Assembly (NCBI RefSeq): GCF_002262875.1 | Contig: NZ_NKYE01000026.1 | Span: 1 to 33,111 of the forward strand | Direction: 5' to 3' | Source: Amycolatopsis antarctica | Lineage (GTDB): Bacteria > Actinomycetota > Actinomycetes > Mycobacteriales > Pseudonocardiaceae | Length of the DNA stretch: 33,111 nt | Shown: in pieces, positions 23,342-30,683 of the stretch | Numbering within the stretch: the first letter of the stretch is position 1 | Layout: every line of letters starts with the position of its first letter | The notes under the pieces: generated by a model | Databases searched by the model: none | The model's input: the letters and a program-made list of their open reading frames with translations, nothing else | What the model was told of the DNA's origin: nothing | Translations under genes and position numbers: made by a program

Positions 23342-25150
23342 ATGACCGAGCAGGTGATAGCGACCAGTCAGACGGTCTCGGTATCCGAGGAGCAGGCACT
23401 GCTGCGCAGGCTGCGCGAGGGCGAGGACGCCGCGTTCGGGGATTTGTTCGAGCAGCACGCGGCGGCCGTCCGGCGGCTTGCCCGTGGCATCGCCTCGGAC
23501 AGCTCCGAGGCCGAGGACATCACGGCCGAGACTTTCTTCCGCGTATTGCAGGCGCTCCGCCGCGGCGCGGGCCCCCGCGACCACGTCCGGGCCTACCTGC
23601 TGACCGTCGCCCGCCGCGTCTGCTGGGAATGGCACGGCGCTCGCCGCGACGTCCCGGTGACCGACGACGAGCTGACCTTCCGCGCCGGTGCTGGTGCCGA
23701 CTCCAGCGCCCGCACCCCCGAGCACACCCTGATCACGAGCGCGTTCACCAGCCTGCCCGAGCGCTGGCGCACCGTGCTCTGGCAGACCGAGGTCGAGGGT
23801 GAACAGCCCGCCGTGGTCGCTCCGCACTTCGGCCTCAGCCCGAACGCCACCGCCGCGCTCGCCCGCCGTGCGCGCCTCGGTCTGCGCGCCGCGTACCTCC
23901 AGGCGCACCTGAAGGTCAGTCGCAGTTCCGTCGCCTGCCGCGGCGTGGTGGAGAAAATGGGCGGCTACACCGCGGGCAGTGTCACCGGCGCCGAGGCCCG
24001 GCGGATCCAGTCGCACCTGGTCGGCTGTCAGTCCTGCCGCTCGACCCACGACGAACTCCGCGACGTCTGCTCCTCGCTGCGCGCGCACGCCGGGGCAATC
24101 GTCTTCCTCGTCCCCGCCGCGGGACTCTCCTTCGGTGGAATGACCGGCATCGGCACGGCCTCGTCGACCTCCGCGGCCGTCACCGCCGTGTCGGAGGGCG
24201 GCGCGGTGGCGGCGAGTGGCGCGGCCGCGGGCACCTCCGGTGGCGGAGTCGCCGCCGCCGCGAAGGGTCTCTTCCTCGGCGCGAAGATGAAGGTCGGCCT
24301 CGCGGTCGCCTCCACGGCCGCCGTCGGCGCCCTCGGCATCAGCGTCGTACCGGTGATGGTCGACGACGTGCAGACCCAGCCGATGGGCCTGCACGGCCAG
24401 GGCGCACCGGAACTGCACGTCGCCGAGGTGCCCGCCCCGGCAGCCGGCCCGCCCGCCGTGATCGGCACCGAGCACACCGTCGGCGGGGCGGTCGCCCCGG
24501 TGACCGGCGGCGAGGGCCACGAACCGGCGGGCGACGTGCCGCAGGCACCGGCCGGGCTTGAGGACGTCGAGCACGACGAGGCAGACACCACCTCGGGCCA
24601 GGACCGCGTCGAGCAGGGAACGCCCGAGGCGGGCGACCCGGCCGGTGACGGCGAGGACGCCGGAGAGGACTCCGGCGGGGCCAGGGACGACATCGTCCCG
24701 ACCCCGACAGGGGAGCCCATCCCGACGCCGGACATCGCGCCGCCGTCGGACACCCACGTCCCGGGCCCCGACCCGGACATGGCAGGCAACTACCCGGCGC
24801 CGGACACCTCGGGCCGCAACGACATCCCCGCACCGGAGCCCACCGAGGAACCGCTGCCGGACGAGACCACTCCGGTCCCGTCCGACAATGAGCCCAGTCT
24901 CGGTCCGTCCTCGCGCAACGACACCCCGGAGCCCTCCGAGACGTCCGCGGAGGAGTCGGCCTCCGGTTACTCGCAGTCCTCGTACTCGGAGAGCCGGTCC
25001 TACGGCGGGACGTATTACTACTACTACGAAGAGACCACCACGTACGCCGACTCGGGCCGGACGGAGACCTACACCGAGTCCAGCAGCGGCGAGTCCACCT
25101 ACACCGCGACCGGCGACGGCGAGGCGACGCACACCGAGACCTCCCGGTAG
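23342..25150 (+). CDS. ECF sigma factor fused to zinc-finger anti-sigma-like region, TM helix and low-complexity ectodomain
   Basis: A 602-residue protein. Residues ~15-100 are sigma region 2 ('ALLRRLREGEDAAFGDLFEQH', 'AEDITAETFFRVLQAL'). Residues ~130-190 are region 4 ('AFTSLPERWRTVLW', 'APHFGLSPNATAALARRAR'). Next comes a ZAS-type zinc-binding motif H225-x3-C229-x2-C232 ('HLVGCQSC'), as in anti-sigma factors. Hydrophobic stretches follow, including a helix at about 317-340. The last ~260 residues are Pro/Asp/Glu/Thr/Ser-rich and end in a Tyr/Thr/Ser/Gly tail with five Tyr in a row. This resembles ECF groups with fused C-terminal regulatory extensions. The sigma would be membrane-tethered and released or reoriented on a signal. 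The ATG at 23342 lies 11 nt after GGAGGAGG. The GTG at 23330 abuts that site and is rejected. Confidence 0.85.
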   Translation: MTEQVIATSQTVSVSEEQALLRRLREGEDAAFGDLFEQHAAAVRRLARGIASDSSEAEDITAETFFRVLQALRRGAGPRDHVRAYLLTVARRVCWEWHGARRDVPVTDDELTFRAGAGADSSARTPEHTLITSAFTSLPERWRTVLWQTEVEGEQPAVVAPHFGLSPNATAALARRARLGLRAAYLQAHLKVSRSSVACRGVVEKMGGYTAGSVTGAEARRIQSHLVGCQSCRSTHDELRDVCSSLRAHAGAIVFLVPAAGLSFGGMTGIGTASSTSAAVTAVSEGGAVAASGAAAGTSGGGVAAAAKGLFLGAKMKVGLAVASTAAVGALGISVVPVMVDDVQTQPMGLHGQGAPELHVAEVPAPAAGPPAVIGTEHTVGGAVAPVTGGEGHEPAGDVPQAPAGLEDVEHDEADTTSGQDRVEQGTPEAGDPAGDGEDAGEDSGGARDDIVPTPTGEPIPTPDIAPPSDTHVPGPDPDMAGNYPAPDTSGRNDIPAPEPTEEPLPDETTPVPSDNEPSLGPSSRNDTPEPSETSAEESASGYSQSSYSESRSYGGTYYYYYEETTTYADSGRTETYTESSSGESTYTATGDGEATHTETSR

Positions 25151-25256
25151 TCCGTCCCCGGCCGGGGCGTGAATTCCCCGAATCGCGCATACCGCCCTCC
25201 GGGAGGATCACGGTACGGTTGAGCACGTTCGCTCGACGGCGTACCAGGAGGACTAG

Positions 25257-25697
25257 ATGACCCGGGTGGTTCAGGGCTCTGACGGCCGGGACTGGGTGGT
25301 CCGCGGCCAGATGGAGTGGCGCCGCCCCGCCATCGGCGACGACTTCGACCACGACGTCGCGGGCAGTTACACGCCCGGCATCGTGATGATGGGCGTGTGC
25401 ATCCTGCTGGGGATCGTGCTGGTGATCTGGCGCCCTGCCGATGTCGTGGTCCCCACCTGGATTCCGCTCGCGCTGCTGCTGCTGGCGCTGTTCTTCCCGC
25501 TGCGCTGGATCCTGCGCCGCCCGTGGACGGTCGTCGCCGAGACCGACGGTGACCAGAACGGGGAGAAGCCGAGCGAACGGTGGGTCGGCACCATCCGCGG
25601 CTTCTTCACCGTGCGCGGCGAGATGGCGAAGGTCGCGAAGTCGATCAAGAAGTACGCGCTGCCGGACTTCGACGGCCCGTTACGTCCAGTGGAGTAG
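25257..25697 (+). CDS. two-TM membrane protein, unknown function
   Basis: A 146-residue protein conserved in style among actinobacteria: a soluble N-terminus ('DWVVRGQMEWRRP'), two membrane helices (about 39-58 and 65-82), then 'LRWILRRPWTVVAETD' and a basic C-terminal part. The ATG has AGGAGG 6 nt upstream. The DNA glycosylase gene begins 2 bp after its stop, so the two are co-transcribed. I do not recognise a function. Confidence 0.8.
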   Translation: MTRVVQGSDGRDWVVRGQMEWRRPAIGDDFDHDVAGSYTPGIVMMGVCILLGIVLVIWRPADVVVPTWIPLALLLLALFFPLRWILRRPWTVVAETDGDQNGEKPSERWVGTIRGFFTVRGEMAKVAKSIKKYALPDFDGPLRPVE

Positions 25698-25699
25698 CC

Positions 25700-26554
25700 A
25701 TGCCCGAGTTGCCCGAGGTCGAAGCGCTCGCACATCACCTTCGTGAGCACGCCGTCGGGCGCACGGTCACCCGCGTCGACGTCGCCTCGCTCTCGGTACT
25801 CAAGACGTTCAGTCCACAGTGGACTGAATTGCACGGGCTGGAGGTGACTGCGGCCGGAAGGCACGGCAAGCACCTGGATCTCAGCGTGGGCAACGACTTC
25901 CACTTGATCGTCCACCTCGCCCGGGCCGGCTGGCTGCGCTGGTCGGACGCCCTCGCGCCCGCCCCGCCCAAGCCCGGCAAGGGGCCGATCGCCTTCCGCC
26001 TACACCTCGGCGGCCCCGGGTTCGACCTCACCGAGGCGGGTACCAAGAAGGGGCTCGCCGTGTGGATCGTCCGCGAGCCGGCCGAGGTGGCGAGCATCGC
26101 CCGGCTCGGCCAGGACGCGCTCTCGCTGGACGCCGCCGGACTCGGCGAGCTGTTCAAGGGCCGCACCTCCCGGCTCAAGACCACGCTCACCGACCAGTCG
26201 GTGATGGCAGGCGTCGGCAACGCCTACTCCGACGAGATCATGCACATGGCGAAACTTTCCCCCTATGCCACGGCGGGCAAGCTGGACGAGGGCGCGCTGG
26301 AACGTCTCGCGGAGGCCTTGCAGCACATCCTCACCGACGCCGTCTCCCGCTCCGTCGGCCAGGCCGCGGCGCGGCTCAAGGGGGAGAAGCGTTCCGGCCT
26401 GCGCGTGCACGCGCGGACGGGACTGCCCTGCCCGGTCTGCGGCGACACCGTCCGGGAGATCTCCTTCGCGGACAAGGCGTTCCAGTACTGCGCGACCTGC
26501 CAGACGGGCGGCAAACCCCTCGCCGACCGCCGGATGTCCCGCCTGCTCAAGTAA
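25700..26554 (+). CDS. Fpg/Nei-family DNA glycosylase/AP lyase
   Basis: A 284-residue base-excision-repair enzyme. Pro2-Glu3 ('MPELPEVEAL') form the Schiff base and proton donor. Lys57 lies in the 'GRHGKHLDL' hairpin. The helix-two-turn-helix is around 'VMAGVGNAYSDEIMHMAKLSPYA'. A C-terminal zinc finger follows, 'CPVCGD...YCATCQTGG'. It removes oxidised bases and nicks the strand. The finger ends '...GGKPLADRRMSRLLK' rather than the 'GR' turn of classical MutM, so it fits the actinobacterial Nei-like branch better than true Fpg. It follows the preceding membrane gene by 2 bp. Confidence 0.93.
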   Translation: MPELPEVEALAHHLREHAVGRTVTRVDVASLSVLKTFSPQWTELHGLEVTAAGRHGKHLDLSVGNDFHLIVHLARAGWLRWSDALAPAPPKPGKGPIAFRLHLGGPGFDLTEAGTKKGLAVWIVREPAEVASIARLGQDALSLDAAGLGELFKGRTSRLKTTLTDQSVMAGVGNAYSDEIMHMAKLSPYATAGKLDEGALERLAEALQHILTDAVSRSVGQAAARLKGEKRSGLRVHARTGLPCPVCGDTVREISFADKAFQYCATCQTGGKPLADRRMSRLLK

Positions 26555-26588
26555 CCCCCGCACCATCACTCACATGGAGCACCCAAAC

Positions 26589-26643
26589 CGCAATACGTCG
26601 ACATATTGCGGTCCGCGCCCCCGCAATATGTCGACGTATTGCG
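26589..26643. repeat. nested inverted repeat (two near-palindromes facing each other)
   Basis: The 23-nt arm at 26589-26611 (begins CGCAATACGTCGAC) is the exact reverse complement of 26621-26643 (ends GTCGACGTATTGCG), with a 9-nt spacer. Each arm is itself almost a palindrome around GTCGAC, with one C/T-type asymmetry. The similarity continues with mismatches for about 10 bp outside both arms. No T-tract is present. It is in the 248-nt gap between the DNA glycosylase and the histidine kinase and has an AT content clearly above its surroundings. Confidence 0.8.
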
Positions 26644-26802
26644 ATTTGCGCCCCGTCCGGGTGAGGGGGTGCGGGGTAACCGGGCGGAAGTGGGGCTACC
26701 CGCGAGGCGGTCCCGTATCGGCCGTGGTGGCGGTATGTTGTGGCCCTGCACGCCGAGAGGCCCGTCCGGATGGGCCTCGCACGAAAGGGAGTAACGACAG
26801 CC

Positions 26803-28209
26803 GTGGTGTCACCGCGTCGAACACCTCTGGCGCAGAGCATTGACGTCGTGTCCGGCCTGCCGATCGCGGCCGTGCTGCCCTGGGGCGTCGCCGTGCTCTG
26901 CGTGGTGGTGCTGGTCGCCGTGCTGTTCCGGGCCCGCCGCCCCGGCAAGGACGTCGACGACGCGGTACTCGAAGCCGTGCACCGGATGTCCAAGGCGACC
27001 TCCGACCTGCGCGAAGGGCTGGACCAGAACTCCGCCGACCGGATCACCACGCAGTTGCTGGAAATGCTCAAGTGCGTCGCCGTGGGGATCACCGACGGCC
27101 GGGGCCACCTGTTGTCCTGGGACGGCGAGGCGAACGAGCACTACGCGGACCTGGAGGACGGGGTCGCCGCCGCGCGGAGCCAGCACCGCCGTGAGGTCGT
27201 CGCGCACGAGAAGTTGCCCTGCAATCACCGCGGCACCTGCCGGATGCGCACCGCCGTGCTCGTCCCGCTGATCGTGGAGAGCAAGACGCAGGCGGTGCTG
27301 ATCGTCGTCGGCCGGACCAGGGGCAAGCGCCTGGTGCAGATGGCGGACGCGGTCGCGCAGTTCGTCTGCACGCAGTTCGAGCTGTCCCGGCTGGAGGACT
27401 CCAAACACCAGTTGCAGCAGGCGGAGATCAAGGCGCTGCGGGCGCAGATCTCCCCGCACTTCGTGTACAACGCGCTGAACACCATTTCCTCGCTGATCCG
27501 GACCGATCCAGAGGAAGCCCGCGAACTGCTGCAGGAGTTCGCCGACTTCACCCGCTACTGCTTCCGGGCCGACGGGTTGTTCACCACTCTCTCGGAGGAA
27601 CTGCGCAATATCGATCGGTACCTGACGATCGAGAGCGCCCGCTTCGGCGGCAGGCTCCAGGTGCGGCTGAAGATCGCCCCCGAGGTGCTGTCCGTGGTGG
27701 TTCCGTTCCTGCTGATCCAGCCGCTGGTGGAGAACGCCGTCAAGCACGGGCTGGCGGGAAAGCCCGGCGGCGGGACGATCACCGTCACCGCGCAGGACTA
27801 CGGCACCGAGGCGCTGATCAGCATCGAGGACGACGGCGTCGGCATGGACCCGGGTTTGCTGGACGGGATGAAGGACTCCAGCAGCAGCGAGCACATCGGC
27901 CTGACCGGCATCAACCGGCGGATGGGCCAGGTGTTCGGGACCGACCACACGCTCGTCGTGGAGACCGCGCCCGGAGCGGGCATGAAGGTGACCATGCGGG
28001 TGCCGAAGTTCGTCCGCGGGATGCGCCCGGACCTGCCCGACTACGACGTCCCGGAACAGTCCGCCGCCGACGAGCAGTCGCCGGCTCGTCCGCCCGCGCC
28101 ACGCGGCCCCGTCGCGGGGCCTGCGCCGGGTGGCATGCCCGCGTACCGCGGGCCGTCCCGGCACGCGGCGTCCCGGTCCGCGCACGGCCGCACCTCGCAG
28201 GCCGGCTGA
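26803..28209 (+). CDS. LytS-type sensor histidine kinase with GAF domain
   Basis: A 468-residue membrane sensor. One N-terminal helix (about 19-42), then a GAF-like sensory domain (~50-190) with C140 and C146 in 'LPCNHRGTCRMRT'. A HisKA_3/LytS-type phospho-acceptor follows, 'LRAQISPHFVYNALNTISSL' (H219), then 'LIQPLVENAVKHGLAGKPGGG' and 'SIEDDGVGMD' of the ATPase domain. The Pro/Ala-rich tail is disordered. The gene pairs with the LytTR regulator at 29246, one gene away. The start is uncertain: GTG at 26803 is about 11 nt after GGGAG, and ATG at 26770 is an alternative with GAGAGG 8 nt upstream. By context with a solute symporter it may sense a small carboxylate or redox state (Cys pair), as the BtsS and YpdA branches do. 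Confidence 0.88.
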   Translation: MVSPRRTPLAQSIDVVSGLPIAAVLPWGVAVLCVVVLVAVLFRARRPGKDVDDAVLEAVHRMSKATSDLREGLDQNSADRITTQLLEMLKCVAVGITDGRGHLLSWDGEANEHYADLEDGVAAARSQHRREVVAHEKLPCNHRGTCRMRTAVLVPLIVESKTQAVLIVVGRTRGKRLVQMADAVAQFVCTQFELSRLEDSKHQLQQAEIKALRAQISPHFVYNALNTISSLIRTDPEEARELLQEFADFTRYCFRADGLFTTLSEELRNIDRYLTIESARFGGRLQVRLKIAPEVLSVVVPFLLIQPLVENAVKHGLAGKPGGGTITVTAQDYGTEALISIEDDGVGMDPGLLDGMKDSSSSEHIGLTGINRRMGQVFGTDHTLVVETAPGAGMKVTMRVPKFVRGMRPDLPDYDVPEQSAADEQSPARPPAPRGPVAGPAPGGMPAYRGPSRHAASRSAHGRTSQAG

Positions 28210-28221
28210 GGCCCGGCAGGC

Positions 28222-28254
28222 GCCCGGCGACCTCGGCGAGGTGACCCGCCGGGC
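28222..28254. terminator. stem-loop between kinase and peptidase genes
   Basis: GCCCGGCG (28222-28229) pairs with CGCCGGGC (28247-28254). Inside it ACCTC pairs with GAGGT over a GGC loop. There is no T-tract, so it is either a partial terminator or an mRNA processing hairpin in a polycistron. Confidence 0.4.
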
Positions 28255-28270
28255 ACGTAGGGTGGCTGGC

Positions 28271-29116
28271 ATGAGCGTGACGAACAAGCTGACCTCCCGG
28301 ATCCCGAAGCTGGGCGAAGCGCGCGACCGCGGCGACGTGGTCGCCGTCGTCAAGCTGCACGGGGTGATCACTCCGCAGGGGTCGCCGCTGGCCAGGGGCA
28401 CCATCAGCGCGGCGAACGTCGAATCGGCGCTGCGCAGGGCGTTCGACCACGACCGGCTCAAGGCCGTCGCGCTCCAGGTCAACTCGCCGGGCGGCGCGCC
28501 GACCCAGTCCGGCCTGATCGCGGAGCGGATTCGCCAGCTCGCCGACGAGAAGAAGGTCCCGGTGCTCGCCTTCACCGAGGACATCGCCGCCTCCGGCGGG
28601 TACTGGATCGCCTGCGCCGCCGACGAGATCTACGCGCACCGCACGTCCATGGTGGGTTCGATCGGCGTGGTCACCGGCGGTTTCGGCTTCCCCGGCCTGC
28701 TGGAGCGCTTCGGGGTGGAACGCAGGCTCTACCATGCCGGCGAGAACAAGACGCGGCTCGATCCGTTCAGCCCGGAGCGCCCCGAGGACGTCGAGTGGCT
28801 GAAAAAGCTGCACACGCAACTCCACGACCTGTTCGTCGACTGGGTGACGCAGCGACGCGGCGGCAAGCTGAGCAAGGAGGAGAACCTGTTCAGCGGGGAC
28901 GTCTGGCTCGGCGCCCGCGCGGCGGAGCTGGGGCTGGTGGACGGCGTCGGCAACCTGCGCGAGGTCATCGGCGAACGCTTCCCCGATGCCGAGATCACCG
29001 TGACCGAGTCCCGCAAGCCGCTGCTCGCCCGTCTCGGCGTCGGCGCCCCCGGGGTGGCGAGCGCGCTGCTGGACGTCGCCGAACGGCGCGCGACCTGGTC
29101 CCGTTTCGGACTGTGA
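28271..29116 (+). CDS. S49-family (SppA/SohB-like) serine peptidase
   Basis: A 281-residue peptidase. The Ser/Lys dyad fits S108 in 'DIAASGGYWIACAADEI' and K160 in 'GENKTRLDPFSP'. 'LQVNSPGGAPTQS' and 'SMVGSIGVV' are family hallmarks. It has neither a signal peptide nor a membrane helix, unlike E. coli SppA, so it is probably soluble and intracellular, or acts at the inner membrane face. The start ATG at 28271 is used because relatives begin shortly before 'VVAVVKLHGVI'. It sits between the kinase and its presumed response regulator, 61 bp after the kinase. A functional link to the two-component system is unproven. Confidence 0.9.
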   Translation: MSVTNKLTSRIPKLGEARDRGDVVAVVKLHGVITPQGSPLARGTISAANVESALRRAFDHDRLKAVALQVNSPGGAPTQSGLIAERIRQLADEKKVPVLAFTEDIAASGGYWIACAADEIYAHRTSMVGSIGVVTGGFGFPGLLERFGVERRLYHAGENKTRLDPFSPERPEDVEWLKKLHTQLHDLFVDWVTQRRGGKLSKEENLFSGDVWLGARAAELGLVDGVGNLREVIGERFPDAEITVTESRKPLLARLGVGAPGVASALLDVAERRATWSRFGL

Positions 29117-29245
29117 CCCCTCCGCGCACGAATATCCAAGTGTGGGCGGTTCTCGTTGCGGGGTAACGGAAATCCGTCCATGGCAACGGAATCGCCGAAT
29201 CGATTACCGCATTCGGTCTAGACACGGGCGCGGGCAGTCGGCAGT

Positions 29246-30079
29246 ATGCGTATCACTGTGAGTGCACACGACGACACCCGAAGGCTGGTCGTTCTCGCCG
29301 TCGACGACGAGCTGCCCGGCCTGGATCAGCTGACCCACTGCCTGCGGTCGAACCCCCACGTAGGGCGGGTTTTCCAAGCCCTCGACGCGTCCGAGGCGCT
29401 GCGCCTGCTCGGGTCCGACGATCAGGAGCTGGCCGAGCGCAAGGCGCGCGGCCTGCCCCCGGTCGACGCCGTGTTCGCCGACCTCGACATGCCCGGCCTG
29501 TCCGGCATGGAGATGTCGCGCGTCTTCGCGGCGCTGAGCCCCGCGCCCGAGCTGGTGTTCGTCACCGGTCACGCGGAGGAGGCGGTCAACGCCTTCGACC
29601 TCGGCGCCGTCGACTACGTGCTCAAGCCCGCGCGGCAGGACCGGCTCGACCGGGCCATCTCCCGCGTGCTCGACAAGCTGAACAGCGCGCCGCCGCCGGA
29701 GGCTCCCGGCAGCGGTGCCGACCCGGTGCGGCCGGACGAGGAGGTCATCCCCGTCGAGCTCGCCGGCACCACGAAACTGATCCCGCGGTCCAGCGTCCGC
29801 TGGGTCGAGGCGCAGGGCGACTACGCGCGGTTGTTCACCACCGAGGGCAGCCACCTCGTCCGCATCCCGCTGGCTCAGCTCGAGGAACGCTGGGAGAAGG
29901 CCGGTTTCGTGCGTATCCACCGTTCCTTCCTGGTCGCGCTCGGGCTGATCACCGAGCTGCGCATGGGCCAGGGCGGCTACCAGGTCGTCATCGGCGACGA
30001 GGAGAAGGTGCTCCCGGTGAGCAGGCGGCACACCCGGGAACTCAAGGACCGGCTGGTCGGCTCATCGAGGAACGGATAG
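29246..30079 (+). CDS. LytTR-family response regulator
   Basis: A 277-residue regulator. The receiver domain (about 14-135) has the acidic pocket 'VDDE' (D20, D21), the phospho-acceptor D79 ('FADLDMPGLSG'), T107 ('VTGHA') and K127 ('YVLKPAR'). A linker leads to the LytTR DNA-binding domain (about 165-272: 'IPRSSVRWVEAQGDYARLFT', 'FVRIHRSFLVAL', 'LPVSRRHTRELKD'). Partner of the LytS kinase at 26803. A GTG at 29258 is an alternative start; neither has a strong ribosome site. Likely target: the symporter genes downstream, by analogy with BtsR/YpdB. It ends 6 bp before the next gene. Confidence 0.92.
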   Translation: MRITVSAHDDTRRLVVLAVDDELPGLDQLTHCLRSNPHVGRVFQALDASEALRLLGSDDQELAERKARGLPPVDAVFADLDMPGLSGMEMSRVFAALSPAPELVFVTGHAEEAVNAFDLGAVDYVLKPARQDRLDRAISRVLDKLNSAPPPEAPGSGADPVRPDEEVIPVELAGTTKLIPRSSVRWVEAQGDYARLFTTEGSHLVRIPLAQLEERWEKAGFVRIHRSFLVALGLITELRMGQGGYQVVIGDEEKVLPVSRRHTRELKDRLVGSSRNG

Positions 30080-30085
30080 CCCACG

Positions 30086-30619
30086 GTGGGCGCCGACGAG
30101 TTCCACCGCAAGGCCGACGGCACTCGCGAACCCGACCCGACGCTGGGCAAGAACGTCGTGTGGCGACGGGACCCGGCGACCGTGGAACCCGTGCCCAGGG
30201 ACCCGTTCGAACAGTTGCGGGACGAACTGGACTCCAGCCTCCGCGAACCCGAGCAGCACCTCAAGCCACGCAGGCAGCGCGTCGTGCTCGCCGACCCCAA
30301 ACAGGCGGTCACCACACTGCGGGCGCGCGTCGAACTGGAGGAACAGACCACCTGGGGTGAGGTGTTGATCCAGGACCTCGCCCGCAGGCAGTTGCGCACC
30401 GGCGTCACGGTGGCCGCGGTGGTGCTGCTGGTGCTCGGCGCGCTGCCGGTCGCGTTCTTCCTCTCGCCGACGTTCGCCATGACCTCCGTGGTCGGTGTCC
30501 CGCTCGCGTGGCTGCTGCTCGGCGTGCTGCCCTTTCCGCTGCTGTTCGTCGCCGGGCTGCTGTACAACCGCCGTGCCGAACGCAACGAACGCGACTTCGT
30601 CGACATGATCGAGAGCTGA
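30086..30619 (+). CDS. two-TM DUF485-like membrane protein
   Basis: A 177-residue protein. A hydrophilic N-terminal ~100 residues ('PFEQLRDELDSSLREPEQHLKPRRQRVV') precedes two membrane helices (about 104-125 and 132-158) and 'LLYNRRAERNERDFVDMIES'. The last part resembles the C-terminus of DUF485/YjcH proteins ('Y-x-x-x-A-x-x-x-x-x-F-D'), small partners of ActP-type symporters. The resemblance is partial; the long N-terminal part is unusual. It is 6 bp after the response regulator and 64 bp before the symporter, so it is probably part of the same operon. The GTG start has a GAGGAACGG purine run upstream. Confidence 0.7.
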   Translation: MGADEFHRKADGTREPDPTLGKNVVWRRDPATVEPVPRDPFEQLRDELDSSLREPEQHLKPRRQRVVLADPKQAVTTLRARVELEEQTTWGEVLIQDLARRQLRTGVTVAAVVLLVLGALPVAFFLSPTFAMTSVVGVPLAWLLLGVLPFPLLFVAGLLYNRRAERNERDFVDMIES

Positions 30620-30683
30620 GGCGTGCCACCTCGTCACCGCTACCGCGCGCACCCCCGATACTGAGGGTGCGAGGATCGGCGAC

